From: Certhia americana
Taxonomy: Eukaryota > Chordata > Aves > Passeriformes > Certhiidae
Length of the DNA stretch: 64,000 nt
Direction of reading: 5' to 3'
Assembly (NCBI GenBank): GCA_018697195.1
Contig: CM031866.1
Span: 8,287,846-8,351,845 of the forward strand
In this document: positions 28,601 through 43,600 of the stretch, piece by piece
Position numbering within the stretch: position 1 is the stretch's first letter
Layout of the letters: every line of letters begins with the position of its first letter
Notes under the pieces: generated by a model
Told to the model about the DNA's origin: nothing
Seen by the model: the letters and a program-made list of their open reading frames with translations, nothing else
The model's database searches: none
Made by a program: the position numbers and the translations under genes

Positions 28601-31600
28601 AAGGGCTCTTACTGAGGTGAGAAAAGATAAACACAGGCCCTGCCGCTGGAAAGAGTGAAATAAATCCTCTGAATGAACCAGAATTGCTGAAATGTTAAAA
28701 GACACAGCTGAGAGAGTCAGACATAAAATGAAAATAGAAACTGCTAATTCAGAACATGGTGCCTGCTCTAATCAGGATAGTTTCAACACTACGACTTTAT
28801 CACCCATCTTCCATGCCCAGCAAAGAAATTTTATTAAGCAATTTTAAAATGATCCAGGTGATTACAGAAAGGCATTCAATGAACAAATAAAGGATAAAAA
28901 ATGGACAGCACTTAGGAACATCTGTAATTCAAAAGCAAGACATTGTCTAGAGCTTTGGAATTTAAAAATGTAATATGCCCAATTAAATGTTCTACATTTT
29001 CTTTAAATATTTTAAGCACTAAGTGTTTTCCTTTTGACTGATCTCATTATATAGTAATTTTAGGCTTCTAATGGTCAATTTTTCAAATGCAACAAGTAGC
29101 AAGCAGAAGTGAGTGAAACAGTTGTCACTGAAGTAACAAGGAAAGATGGGCCCTGTGATTGTATTTCTATTCATCTTGTATTCTCATTCGAGCAGCTGAG
29201 TGATTGCTTCACTCTATGTGCATTGCTCTGGGAACTTGGCCCCCACATCCACAATATGTGATTTGCCAATACATACCACCTGCATTCAGAGGGAACGGAA
29301 GACCTTCCTGTGGAGGAATCTCTTCCCATCCTGTGTGGGTGTACAGGAGCAGATGTGTATGTACAATGGATAGTTCCCAGGACACATGAACTGAGACATG
29401 TCATAAGTCTTGCACTGCTTTCCAATTATGATTATCTTTCTACAGGAAATTTAACCGAATAATTTTACTCCAGAATATCACTCTGGAGTTTACGATGGCA
29501 TAGCAGATGGATAGTAGGATAAATGGTCATTTCCTTCTCTTTACCAGCAGTTTGAAGAAACTAACTGGAGGAAGAGAACTTTTCAGCAGGTACCAAGTTA
29601 CCGGCATTTCACTAAACCTACCAGCAGCTCAAAATTAGAGATCCACGACTGAATATGAAGCACAAACTGTAGCTAGCCTACTGAAAAACCCTCCTGATTG
29701 AACAGCAAAGGCTGTGGAGGGACTGACTCATTGTTGCTGACGGTACCATCCAAACTCTTAAACTTTTGCATTTGCCTTGCATGCAAAATGAGCAATCAGC
29801 TCTAAGTGCCATGGATATTCTTTACAAGGCGACTCATTCGGCCTCTCCCACTTCAGCCAAGTGGAAAACACCACTATTTTACTGAGAAGTAGGATGACGA
29901 CTAAGGAAGATTTTCAAAAGCAGTTTTCATGTACTGAATTCTAAAAGAGTACACAATCTTGGTTTTTCCCCTTGACCTTGTCTCCTGAAAAACATTCCTC
30001 TTGTAGGACATGGAATACTCTGCTCACCACTTTTAAATCAAGCAAGGGCCAGGGGAAATGTGGAGTCCACAGTACATGCCTCATGTCTAACCAGTGGTGC
30101 AAGATCATCTATTCTTGTATATCCAGCAGCTGCTCTTTTACCACTACCATTTGCACTTCAGGTTAAACAGAATTCTTGACAGCACAGTTTAATTTTAAAG
30201 ATTTACAGAGGGGCATAATTCCTACAGAATATTTTTCAACTATTCCTGAGCACTTTTGGAAGGATCTGTGGCAATAACCTCCCCTGAATTTTCTTATCCG
30301 CAGTCAGCTCTTAGTTTGCCAGTACAAGCTAATGTGAGCTCGGAGGCCAACCCTAACAGCTCAGTATCTAAAGATTGAGCATGGTTCCAGAGTCTCATAT
30401 GTTTGTCTTTAGCATTCTAAGACTTTTCAAAATACAGACAGAATCCAAGAACAATGGACTGTGCAAAGGGAGGGAAATTCATCTACCCTTTTATTTAGTT
30501 GCAGAAGATTCCTTTTGCCCTGTACATCTATAACTTAGACTAAAGACAACCATGACACTAAAAACTGCTGAAGCTGGAATCTGGTGAACTTGCAGTGGTG
30601 TGAAATACTGTGATCTTACTGATTCATTTGATCTATTCTTAAACTGCATAATTATACATTTCTTCACATTCTCCACTGCTTTGCAAGTTGAAAACAATAA
30701 GAGTCTCACTGCTAAGCCATGCTGGAGTTACTCATGGCAGTAATCCCATTTTTATTTGCATGTTTTACTGGCCTGGTTTCCTCTGCACCCTACACAGAGC
30801 AAAATGCTATTATAAGAAGCCTAAACAGCAAACATTTAAAATAACAAGATCCAAATATAAAACTTAACCTTGTATTTCTCTGCAAGATTGGCTATACTTG
30901 GAATTATCAGTCCAGAACATCTCTATTTCAGAGCCCAGTTCTTTTGGCCAAGATAGATGTTCTTTTATCATGAATGTAGTGAAAAAAGCCAACTTGCTGG
31001 CCTGACTCAGGCTGTAATTATTGTGTATCTTTATACAACTTTTATAGTTCCTGGTGGAAAGGCTGAAGGAAATCCTACACATCACACATGGTCTAAAATT
31101 TTTTTGCCCTCTTGCAGAAAACCATTCAAGAATGACTGAGACTTATCCCTTCCCTTTTCTTATCCTTCTTCTTTCTTAGAGTTCAGATAATGCACACAAC
31201 AATTTACCACATTTTGTGTTACTCCAGATTTAATGGCAAAGGTACTGACTGCAGAATGTTCTATAAAGAAAGACAACCAATTTTTCAGAAAAACCTGATT
31301 ACTTTGTTTTATATGAAAATCTAAAAGAAGCAGCTACACACTTAAAGGAAGTGCGTGACAACAATTAAATCTCCCATTCAAAAGTTCTACACCAAGCAGA
31401 TTTAATATGGTCTCTAAATCTGAAAATAGTCCAAAAACTCTTCATTTCTGCCATTTACAAACACAGTCTTATTCCAAATTACATAGAAGTTCTAAGAATC
31501 AAACCATCACCTATTCTAAATCAGTCTGTTCTGTACTACTGTATACTGGGAGGCTGGGGGCCAAAGATATGTAGGAAAAGGGAGGGTCTCCCTCACAGTT

Positions 31601-34600
31601 CTTTACAAGGTATAGAAATTACATCTTGAAAAATCTAGTAATGTACCAGGAAACCTTGTGCTTAAATCCTCAAGTCTACTGTGAGTGGACAAAATCAGGG
31701 CACCCCACTTAAATAAATAATCCACCTACTGCTACTAATTATATTTTTCTCTTCTCATGTAGATGAAAAACAGCCAATTTGTACTATTTTCAGAATAATA
31801 TTCAAGGAACAGAGGAAGTTATGTACAGCACATTTTAAACAAAGTCAAAATACAGAAATCAAATTCAACTTCAGTTGAGAAAAGTTTTAAAGAAATTAAA
31901 TTTAATAGAATAAACCCTCCTCTGTAAATCTTTTCTTATAATTTCCTTTAGTCAAAGATAACAACACATTGGATTTAAGTCCATACATAACATATCAAAT
32001 TTTTTTTTACAGAGGATCCATTCATAGCCACTTGTATTTGCAACATATGCAGCAAATTATACTGTTAAACACTTAATCCCAATAAAGTTTAAATTTCACC
32101 CCTAACAATAAAGCTTGTACAGTTCTTGCTCTACTTGAAATAAGATTCTAGGAATAAACAATAAAAGTCATCAGTAGGTGTCATGATGATTAATTAACTG
32201 AACATTAGAGATGTATTTGAAATACAGATGGTTACGTGGAAATGTTCTGATGAAATATTAATACTAATCATTCAATTTCTTGCAGTTGGCAAACAAAAAA
32301 AAAAAAATAGACTAAACATTACAAAGATGTAGGAAAACATCAGCTAGGTGAGACCATTACAATTTAGCTTACATGCCTCTGAAAAACACCAGCTCTTATA
32401 CGCCCTTCAGGGCAGCCAGGACTGACCACACTGAGAGGCCTCTGCAGCTCCAGAGCCTTGGGAAAGAGCTGAGTACCTCATGAAAATCCACGGAGGGAAG
32501 AGCCCCTTCTGCAGCAGAGATCCTCTGGTACTGACAGCCCACAGAAACTGCACTGCCAGGGCAGCCCTCCAAAAAGAGCAATAGACACAGATGAGCTACA
32601 CCAGCATTTTAAAAGCTGAACAGAAGAAGTCTCGATGAAGAGAACTGGACAAATTTCAACACAAATACCTGCACAGAGTAATAAGTTGCTAAAAGCAAGA
32701 TCCATTAGAATCAAGAATGTCCCTAGAAATCTAAATTTTATTCCTACTCAGGTGCTTCATACATTATTTCTGACCTATCTGGTGTTAATTATGCAGCTCT
32801 GAACAGGATTTTTTTCCTAAGCTACTTTATTAAAAGAGTCAATTCCAACACAAAATTATGCAAGCAGCCCCCTTTTCTACAAAACTGATCATGCCACTGC
32901 AAGCCCCAGAGCAGGTATTGAGCCTCGCAAAATGCATCACCCTTCTACATGAAGCATCATTCCTCAATCTTCCCAACCCATATTCTTATTCAGCAGTGCA
33001 AAGAGCCCTGATTGTGTCCAATTTCTCAACTAAAAATAATACTGAGTTAAATCATTGTTATAGCAGCACTGTAACTTTGATGAAGGGAAGAGTCCATCAG
33101 GAACCTGCAGCTTTCTAACACTTAATTCAGACTAAAATTCAGCTAAAGACAATCTCAGTTTGCCTGAGACTTTGTTGGTGCAATCACATATGCTCCACAT
33201 GCATGTATTGCCATGGAGCATATACACAGGGGCAGAGTTTAAAATTTCAGCAGTGAATTGAGACATTGCACACCTGAAGCAGACAGCTGTATTTTTCTAG
33301 GGTTGTTATATGTTCCTCATGAAAAAATATGCTAACTCTTCTCTGCAGGCAAAGGAATAGACTCTTTGACAGGTACTAGGTACTTTAGATTTCATCTAAA
33401 GAGGCAGGAGTAATTTCTCAGAATACAGATGTCTAACTCTTTCAAATCCATCTATCCCAGACACCGGAAAAAAAAAAAAAAAATTGGGTCCTTCATTACA
33501 AGAACAGGTTAATGGAACTGGACCTGTCTCCTATTAGCTGGGGAATCCCATTACTAAAGCCAGTAAATTCCTTCAGTAACATGGAATAAATTCATGAAGG
33601 TGTTCAGAGCAGTCTGATTTTGGGAAGAGCTGGGGAAGAACTAACAGGTGCAAGGATGTTGCACTTAAAAAACTTTCTCAGGAGACTGGATAGAGTTGAC
33701 AACATGGGAAACTTGGGTTGCCAACTTTTTACATAGTATGTAACTCTGGGAAGATTAATTGAATTATGAAGGTCAAAGAGAGAGGCCAGCCCATTATTGA
33801 AAGATAATCTAATTGAATTTTGCCAATTTTATCTGAATTATTACTCTCCAGATGAAGAGCTAGTGCCACTTTTTCATTGCAGCTAGTCTTTTCCTGCACT
33901 TCTCAGCTCACTTCTTTCACAGCCCCATCTGGAACTAAAAAATCACATTAGTGGAAATTTCCCACAACCTAAAAGTTAGTTTTGTGCAGCCAGCTAAGCT
34001 TTCTCCACACTTAGTGAAGCTTTTCTTGAAAGATCATCCAAACTGAGCATACTTACTCTCAGAGTAAGGCATTCTAGAACAGAATAAGACAATGCTGAGT
34101 GGTAGCAGTGGAACCTAAAGGTTGGCTTTGATTACTCTGACCCAGACATGCACATTACTAGTTAACTTCTGCATAACTCATTCACATTTTGTGCCACAGG
34201 AATCTTACTCCACAAGTTAAATTTTATTCGTAGCTTAAATCTACATTCAAAATAAGACTGGGCTAATATGGAAGCAAAGACTTATAAAAATTGAAAACTC
34301 CCTTTGAAACACATGCTTTCCAGTAAGTGCAGCTAGCAAAATGCAAAAACATGGTCAACATTCCTACACCATGATGTCAATTTTCATATGCACAGACAAA
34401 ATGCTGCTACATGTAGAAATCAGCTCTGTCTTCCTCACTGGTGCTGTACTCGTGTCTCCCTCTTTTCACTCTCAGAACTGTACCATGCAGTGGAGAGTGC
34501 AACCCCTTAAAAGGCTCAGAGACATCTTCTGAAGATAATTCTGGCAAAAAGACAAACTGATTTTTAAAAAGTGAGTTTCCATGTTCTGCTTCAGTTCTCC

Positions 34601-37600
34601 TGAAAAACAATGCACATGGCTCTAAGGACCAGTTTTGATGTTTCCCTCTACAGCAGTTCAGAGGAATTTCTGCCAACAGGGATGGACCATAACACCTGAT
34701 AAAATGGTCTTCAGTGACACACAATAAAAAGTGACATGTAAGAAATGAAAATCACTTCAACTTTTGCAAAGTCTATAAGCAACAGGCAAATTATCTTTAT
34801 TATCTCTGCCGTTTTTTTTTTTTTTTTCCACAGAGACAAGTACAGCCATTTTTCAAGAAAACAGCTGCAGGCAACATTTTAAATGCCATCTAGCCTTAGC
34901 AGTTATATGATGAAGAGATGGACTGATTCACACCACACAACAGGAAATATGATAGCCAGCTAGTTAGCACTAATAAAATTCAGCCTCAGTTTGCTTCCTA
35001 TGGGCAGGTCTTATTCCAGAAAAACTCCCACTGATGTCTCAGGCAAAGTGCCTGCAGACTTGACTAGTTCCTCAAGTGCAGAATGCTGTGCTGTTGAAGT
35101 AGAAAGCCAGAATTTTACAAAATAAGATCTCACTTGTGGCACAGCAACCTCATGAAGGATCTTTTTCAGAATGGAGATCTTGTAGTACCTGGAGTACAGG
35201 AGCCCTCATTGCTGATTTGAAGTGAGGTTTTGGCAGACAAGGAATGATGAGACACTCAACAGTATAGCTGAAGAGGACCAGGTCTTTTCTTCAATGTTCT
35301 CATAGACTAGCCTTAACATTTGAAATATTGAAGAAGAAAGTTTGTAATTCCCACATTTCCCCCATTTCTAAATAGTGGCATCTATGTGACACATTACAGA
35401 TGGCTCACAGAGGTCTAAATTCAGCAAGAAAAATAAGCAATTACAAACAAATGCATCATTGATGTCTGCTAAGGACATAATTCAAGCAAGTTCAAAAGAT
35501 TAGAACAAAACCCACATGTTTTGTTATCCCAACTAAGGCCCTTCTCAAGATTGTTATCTACAGGAAGAAATTTTCTCCAAGAAAAGCTTAATGTTCCAAG
35601 AACATCTTTATTTCCCTTGGAGAAACCATGCAAGTTGGGTTTTTTTAAATTAAAATATTAATTTTATTTATGAGTTAAATAAAAATTTCCCTTTTATTTT
35701 CACACTGCAGAAGGGAAAAGCTTTAAAAGGTTGGGTGCTAAGAACAGGTGATGCTAACAGGATATTGGAAAACCCATGAGACTTAGAACATTAAGTAAAA
35801 TGTATTTGCCCACTGATCTAATTGCTTACTAATTTTCAAATCTATTCCCACCAGATAACTAATGGCATTTTAAGCCCAGCTCCTGGCATTAAAAATACAT
35901 TTATAGTTCCCTCCAAGCAGAAGATAAACAGCCACATGGTAGAATCCCATATGTTAAGACGGCATTCTGGAGGTTTTCCTTATAGTTTTAACCAACCTAT
36001 TGTGTTCCAAATTTAACTGAAAGAGAGAGGAAAAGGAAACGGGAAAAGCATTTGGGTGTGTAGTTTCAAACTGAGAGGAAGGCAAATGCTCTCTCATGCA
36101 GGGAAAATGTATGGAATATTCATGTTTTACAGAAGGACTGATCACATAATGAAAGTGGAACTTAAGCCATATTTAGTAAAATATCAGAAGTTATTTATCT
36201 TCCTCAAGGAAATTTGTTTAAAAATAAGAAGCTATTCCAGCAATTAAGCCTGAATTTCCTTGCACACTTGAAAAATCATTCTAAAATTGTAGCATTTGAA
36301 AACATACCAGAAACAAAACAGCCTAAAAATTTTCACATAAAAAAATAATAGCAACATAAAAATAAAAAGTATTTCCATCAGACACAAAGAAGCGCAGAAT
36401 GCTGGGACCCATTTAGATTTAGAGCAAGTTCTCATGTCCAGGACAATCGTCCAGATACTCCTGGAGATTGAAGCATGTATTTCTTTGTTAATTTTTAAAT
36501 TATGATTCATAAGTGAGAGTACATCTAGAACTGGTTCTAGTTCAATGACGCTCAAGTGTAGCCCCAAGGAACACCAAAATGACCTAAGAACAGCTGAACT
36601 GATTCAGAACCAGGAACCATCCAGTCTGTCAGCTTCCAACAGCAGCTGATAACCAGTCACCTAAAAAGCATATCCAGAGCAAGAATGCTGCAGTACATTC
36701 CTGGACTCACCTTCCCAGGCTCCATCTGTATAGTAATGTGAAGTGGATCTTACCACTACTCATCCTGTCTCCCCTGACATCCATGTGACCTTATACTCAA
36801 GAAGTATGGGAAGGAGTGCCAAATATCATTACCATTACAGGGAAGAAACACATTTCATTGTTTTCGATCTCCCTCCTAGCAGCTTTATTTAAAGGCACTC
36901 AGTTCTTACACTGAAGGAAAAAAGTTACCAGCTGATTCCTGCCTAATCTTTCCACCCCGTTCATACAGGCATTTGAACTGTTTACAGTGCACCAGCACAG
37001 GAAAAACAGGAATTTATACAGGGATAGGATGATACTCTTTGCTTTGTTATTTCATATCATTTTCATATAATTTCCTAACTTTCAATTAGCACTGTTAACT
37101 ACTGTCTTACGAAAAGACTTACCTGAGAATCACCAGTCTAGAGGAAACATGTAATTTGTTAGTCACATAAAGCACCTTATATTCATAAAGTTATTAAATC
37201 AGGGGACAAAACCAGAGCCTGTTCAAGCAAGTCTTATCAGTTAGTGGCTTTAGCAAAATCCCCTACATAGCACACAGCCCATCTCTCCAGGGATAGATGT
37301 ACTCTCTGTCCTGATTTCAACAGAAGTGTTGATGAGATCAGCTGAAAGAATTCATAATATGCTGCATGTACCTGGCAATTTACAACTAGGATATTACCTA
37401 GCAAGCAGACAATACTCAAGACACTACTGTGTTATTGGGTTTTTCAGCCAACATTCATGTTACTCTACCAGGGAACAGTATTTGAAGACTCAAGAAAACA
37501 AAACACCAAATGAGTAATGAGACCTTGAAAACATCTAATAAGAGAAGACTCTCAGGAGAGGAAGACAAATCATATATTAGCATATTTCATTTGTTATACA

Positions 37601-40600
37601 TCCACAGAGAGCACTGAGCTTGTTCAGCCTTTTGCTTCCACAACACTGCTGCACCACAAGAGGCTGCAGTAGTCAGAAAGCAAAGAAAATTTCCATTAGA
37701 AGAGGCAAATCTGAATTTATCAGAACCAGTACCTGTCCCTTCACATTTTTCCATCCCAGTAGATAGCCTGGAACAGCCACATATATAAGCAGGGAAATTT
37801 CAACAAAAACAGGGGAGTTGGAGTTAGTTAATTTCTTGCTGAATCAGCCAGCTGGGAATAAAGCCAGTTCCTGCAATCTTCTCAGAGCTTCAGCAAGGTG
37901 CAGGCCAGGAAACACTTACTGCCAGAGACTGAGGAAACACAATCCCTCACTCTTCACATTCTGTAGCGGTGCAGGTGTGTCCATGTCACCTTACTTCATT
38001 GGTTCTCAAAGGCAGGAGAACTAAAACTCTCCTCTATACCTTGATTTACCTCTATATGTCCTTTCACATATACACACTGTAAATGTTGCCCTATTTTGCT
38101 TGCATGCACTAACAGGAGATTGTGTCCTGTAAATTTTAAGCAGTTTCAATTTTTGGCAAATCACCTGATGACAGAAAAAACACCATTACATAAATACAGA
38201 AATACATGATTCCATATATAAACAAATGTTCCACTTACTTAATGCTACAAATCAGCCTCATTTAACCAGCTGGGACCTCCCACCAGGACACCAATGACAA
38301 CAGTTAGCATACAGCAACAATCTAGTAACTACAATCATAAATGCAGTTTTAATACTGTTTCACAATTTTGTTGAGCTAACTTGCATTCACTGTGTTTCTA
38401 GCGCATCCAGAAGCATGACAAACTGACAATTCTTGGAAACCACATTTCTCAAAACAGACTGAAAATATTGTTCCCATTTTCCCCCCATAATGATGTTAAA
38501 TCTAATAAATACAAAATTAGAAACAGAAATAACATTGTTGCTAAACACTTCATGTAATATGCTGTCTGGAAGGGATTTATTAGGCCAAGTTCTCAAAAAC
38601 TGCCCTCCCTTTATAAACACATGACACTTGTACTTGAACTTCTCAAATATTATCAAATGTGCACTTGAGTAGTCGAATATACACACCAGAAACCTATTAT
38701 TTCAAAAGAATGTTTAGGGTGAAAGTTTTAGTTTAATCAGCTAAATATGATGAAAACTACTAAGCCAGACTTTTTAGAAGTGCCTAAGGCACCTAATGCC
38801 TGGCTCCCATTAGGTTAATTGAAATTTACCTTGTTTTGAAAAATCCAGCTAAGCACTTACCCATGCAATTGAGTACTTCACAGTGTTTGTGTTTAACATC
38901 TCAGGTCTTACTGAAAGTCATCAAAACAAAGACTCCATAAACCCTTCTGAAAATACTGCTCTATCTGCATTAATTTAGCACTCTTGTGTGGCTGCCATGA
39001 TCCAAAAAGGAGTTCATAGAACTGTCCTTCCTCCTCCAAGTTGGAGAGAGGGCATTTTGAAAATCTCACCCTTTAATGCAAGGGCACTTAGTCCGTAGTC
39101 TTCAACTACTATCAAGTTCTTCCCTTTCAGGTAAGAAAGTGATGTTCATGATTTCAAAACCTAAAGGAGCTATTGTCTATCACAGATAATAAAGTGAGTC
39201 CATAGAGCATATCAGAACTGCTGCTGCACAGTTCCTACATGGGTCTTAGTAGTCTCCCTGGAGTTGCCATGGCTATATCCAGTGTCCTTTCTGGAATGCT
39301 GTGCTCGCTATCAAACTGTACTTCAAAAATAAACCCACTCTTTCAGCATGCACAAACTCTTCCTGTTTTGTGGAGATTTTGCCTAATATGAATTACACTG
39401 GAATTGTTCAAGTGTGACTGTGTGGAACTGTTCACAGCCACAGAATTATCAGTATTATTAACCGTATAAAACTATTAACACAGATTTGACTAAAGCACAA
39501 CATTTGCACATTATGATATAACTTTTACCTGAGATTTCTTGCATTGACTTACAAAACCAACAACTATAGAGGCACAATTATGAATCTGCTTCCACTGTCA
39601 CTGAATTCAATATACTATACTACTTGATTGCAAGCCCTATTGGAGTTCCTGGGGATTCAAGTGAGCATGGAGAAATGTTTAAAGAAAAACTTCAAGCCCA
39701 AAAACTGAGCATAAAAACAAATATGTGAACCTACAGGTTATTGAAGTAACAGCAAATAAAAAGGACTCTGTTTTAAAATTTTATGTTGTTTTGAAGCAAA
39801 ACGCATTATTTTGGATGGCTAAATCTTGAATTCTGAATGAAGAGTAAGAGCGTTAATATCAGTACAATCAATCGTGCATTTTCTGTGATGCAAAGGCAGG
39901 AATGGAATTTGGTGCACTGTGCAAAACTGCCACCTCAGTGCTGTTTATGCTCCAGTTTGGTAAGAAAAATAAGGGATGCAGCTGCACCAAGCAGACCTGA
40001 AGGAGTAATTACCAGTGACTAAGCATTCAAGTGCCTTCTAAATCAAAGATTATCCTAGAGCCATTCCTTCATTTCATTACTACTCTTCCAAGAGAAATTA
40101 GAAGCCACAGGCAATTGTTAGAAATTTTTCCTATTCTTGAGGCTTCTCTAAGCATACCAGACTCTTGGATATCTGGTTTTGGAAACAAAAATTTGCAGCT
40201 CTACACACAACTGATCTGAGAATTTCTGTCCAACTTTCAGTATAACTTCACAAGAAATTATCATCATAACAAATAACTTAGATAGTAAAGGGGTGCCTTC
40301 ATTGATGACATCTGTACTCTTGCTCCTCTCCCATAGCTGACTTCAAATTTTTATGACACGTTTTAAAAAGTAAGTATTCTTACATAGTTTGTGTCTCAAG
40401 TCACAAGACACATGCATCAACTTTTCAGGCAATTCCACTATTGGATTGTAAACTGGGGGTAACAGCAGTTCAGATTCTATGAGCACTGGCTGAGCAATCA
40501 TTATCAGTCATAAATTTAAAGCACGTTCAGAAACTTAAACATAAGTTTTCTGGTAATGCAGTCACTGAGTTGCAACCTTGTCAATAGCAATGAATATTTT

Positions 40601-43600
40601 AAGTCAGAATACTTGTACAGAGTCTCAGATGTGTTATTTGTCTTTAGAAGCAGCAACTCAATCTTCACACTGAGAGTAAAACCACAAGCCTTTCGAGGCT
40701 GATGGCAAAACTCCAGATGGGTGCAGAATTGCCACCTGCCTAAAAAACAGAAAACTGCTTCAGATTTAATTCTGGGATTGCTAATCTCACCTTGATATTT
40801 CTGATCAAGGTTACTGGAGACTTAATATTGTATAGCATGTAGTTCATAATCTATTCTCTGGACATCAGTGTGCAATATATTCAGTGACTGTAAAACAATA
40901 ACTCAAAGGTTTTCCACAAAGATGGTCTCCAAGTCCACTATGTCATATAATGGACATCAGATTTTTGGCCTTGCAAAGCTCAGCCTTAAAGACATTTACT
41001 ATGTTGGTAGTTCTTGGCAGATTGGTTATGGCAGAATCATTTTGAAGACAATAATGTTTTCAGTATGTATATCCTTCATTTCCAAAATATCACAGATAGT
41101 TAGAAAAGACCATAATGCAGGCAGGGATTGCAGGAACATAAATCACAGAAGCAAACAACAGTTCATTCAATGAATATATGGCCTATGAAACTCTCCCTTC
41201 CACAGAAATCAAGACCTAATGCTTCTTAAATATCCAGACATCGTGTCTTTGCTGTTACTCCCTCTGCACACATTACCAACCTCATGGTCTTTGGAGGTAA
41301 AATGTACTGACTTGTAGAGGGTTTAATTTGGACTATAGGAACCTAAGAAAATATCAGCATATTCTTGATTTGAAAACAACATACCAGAGAATAAATCTAA
41401 AATGAATCCATGCGTAAAATTCTTGATATATATTTGCCCATACAAATCTGCTAGCCATCATTTCTTCCTGCCAGTAATCCATTAGCAAGACTATAAAGAT
41501 ATACAGTCCTACATACATTTCATAACAAATATAACAGCATCTAGCTGAATGGGGTAATAAAACATCATCACAAGGTTAAGAAAGAGTTGGTTACCAGGCT
41601 GAACATCCTGTCATTTCAATTACCAATATGAAGCAATGTATACTCAAGAGATCACTTCGAAACAGCAGAACTGGACTTGGACACTTCTATTTTGTTAACT
41701 TAACCATCTCCAAAAATATGTAGAATTAATATCCCTCCTGCTACAACATGAGGAAAAATGAGGAGCCTTTTAAATAATATTTAGCAATAAATTCAAGGCT
41801 AGAGATTTAGTTAACATTCCCAAATACACATAATCTGTAGAACACAGTACCTTCTTTGGCTAGAGTAATCATTTAAATCTTTAGAAAGAATGAGTTTGCT
41901 GCTACCATTTGATAGATGAGTATCTTGTTTGTTTTCAAGAATAACATACATATGCAATCTGCTTGTATTACCAGTGGATTTAGATTAATGCAGTTCCATT
42001 AATTTCATTTATATTGGCACATACAAGAAAAGGTCAGCTCTGTACTTGCAAAAAAACATGGCCAAGCCTTACCCGTAAGTGATCTCTTCCAGAGTGATTT
42101 ATGTCACTGCTCTTGGTCACAGAGCAGATTTAACAATCAGGTAACTCAACAATGCTCAGGGGTAAATTATTCCCTGGGTTATCCTAGGAAACCTAATTTA
42201 GCTACTAGTATGGCAACTAATTTGCCACTGACAACATCATTTTGTCAAATTTGAGACCCAGCACATCTGTAAGGGCAGAGATAATTTTGGAACCCAGCTA
42301 AACACCACACTGCTTCTTACCACGCTGTAAAGAATCAGAAAGGACTCCTATAACCAAAGTTAAGTCCCATTGCTTCTCAGGAACAGCTACCCCTTTTTCA
42401 CAACTTCTCATGTTAAAGTTTTCTTTGCATTACATTCATACCACATTCCCACCACATTCTTTTTGAATGGTCATTTTTTTATTCTGTACCTGCCTCAAGC
42501 AGGATGAAATTAATCCATTGCACATAAGTGATATGACATAGACTTGTGACCCTGCCCAGCATCCAATTGTTTCTAATTGATTAGCTCCAGACATAAGCAC
42601 TTTAATAGCCAAAAACAACAGAAGTGGAAGTTATGGTACAATATTAGGGTAAAATGACTGCGTGTGGTCCATTTAGTATGGCCCCAAGCAACCAATTAAA
42701 GAATTAATGGTTATTGGATCCCAAAAATGTTATGTTAAATAATATAAAATATCTTTAATGTGCATAAAATTGTGATAAAACACCTAAAACTTCGGAGCAA
42801 AAAGGCCTCCTACAAGATTGGGGTTAAGTGCTAATGACTCAAATATGCCAAACAGATTACAGTATTTTAAAGGACAATCAAGACCATAAAATTTGACCTG
42901 GATTGAAGTGTTCATAAAGCTACTCACAATAGCCAATTGATTACTACAATGTGTTTGGGTTGTTTTTATTATAAAGAGACAAGTGAAGCTATGCCAAACC
43001 ATTTGTGGAGAAGAGGAAACTATGCCACTACTGGTTCCAGCTCTGCAATAAGAAAAATATGAAATAAAAAATACACGAAAAATACTTAAAAAGCAAAAGA
43101 TCGTCCCTTCATAATCAAAAGGCACAAAACCAAAACTAACATTTCCCTTCTCTGAGCGACTATTCTCATCTTAAGCAGAACTATTAAAGGAACTTCATGA
43201 ACTATTTTCTGAGTGCTTTATAGGGCTGGTTATTGCAGTATCACTCGACTGCTTGCACACAAAAATACAAGCTGAACAGGCACAGCAAATCTGTAACAAT
43301 TTTGTCCTTGCATACGAAACATGCAGGCAAAAAGCAGATCTCGCTGTGACCCTATCTGCTCAGTCACGTGTTGAACACACTGTGTTTTACTGCACAACTA
43401 ATACAGATATAAATTTTTACATTAATGTCAAGTTCTTTACTCAAGTAACCAATGTACTGGTTAGCTGCAATAGTAATCCACAGAGAGGAGGTGTTCATCA
43501 CCTGCCAAATCACTCATAGCACTCAGCAGTGCTACTGAGGATGCATTGGAACCCCATTCCTACTACCTTGAACCTCAAAGTCCACCATAAACTGATCACC

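Noticed and set aside
29171..29425. Cys/Ser/His-containing frames on both strands, considered as a pseudogene or alternative ADAMTSL3 exon
   Set aside because: No family recognised, no convincing acceptor and donor pair, and both strands are open over the same span.
36244..36567. Minus-strand frame with a hydrophobic stretch (IFMLLLFFYVKIF) that briefly recalled a synaptotagmin membrane segment
   Set aside because: No similarity outside the hydrophobic run and no supporting neighbouring exon. It lies inside the large ADAMTSL3 intron.
41088..41120. CR1-like words (atcacagatagttagaaaagacc)
   Set aside because: The similarity is too short and does not continue into the next CR1 consensus words.
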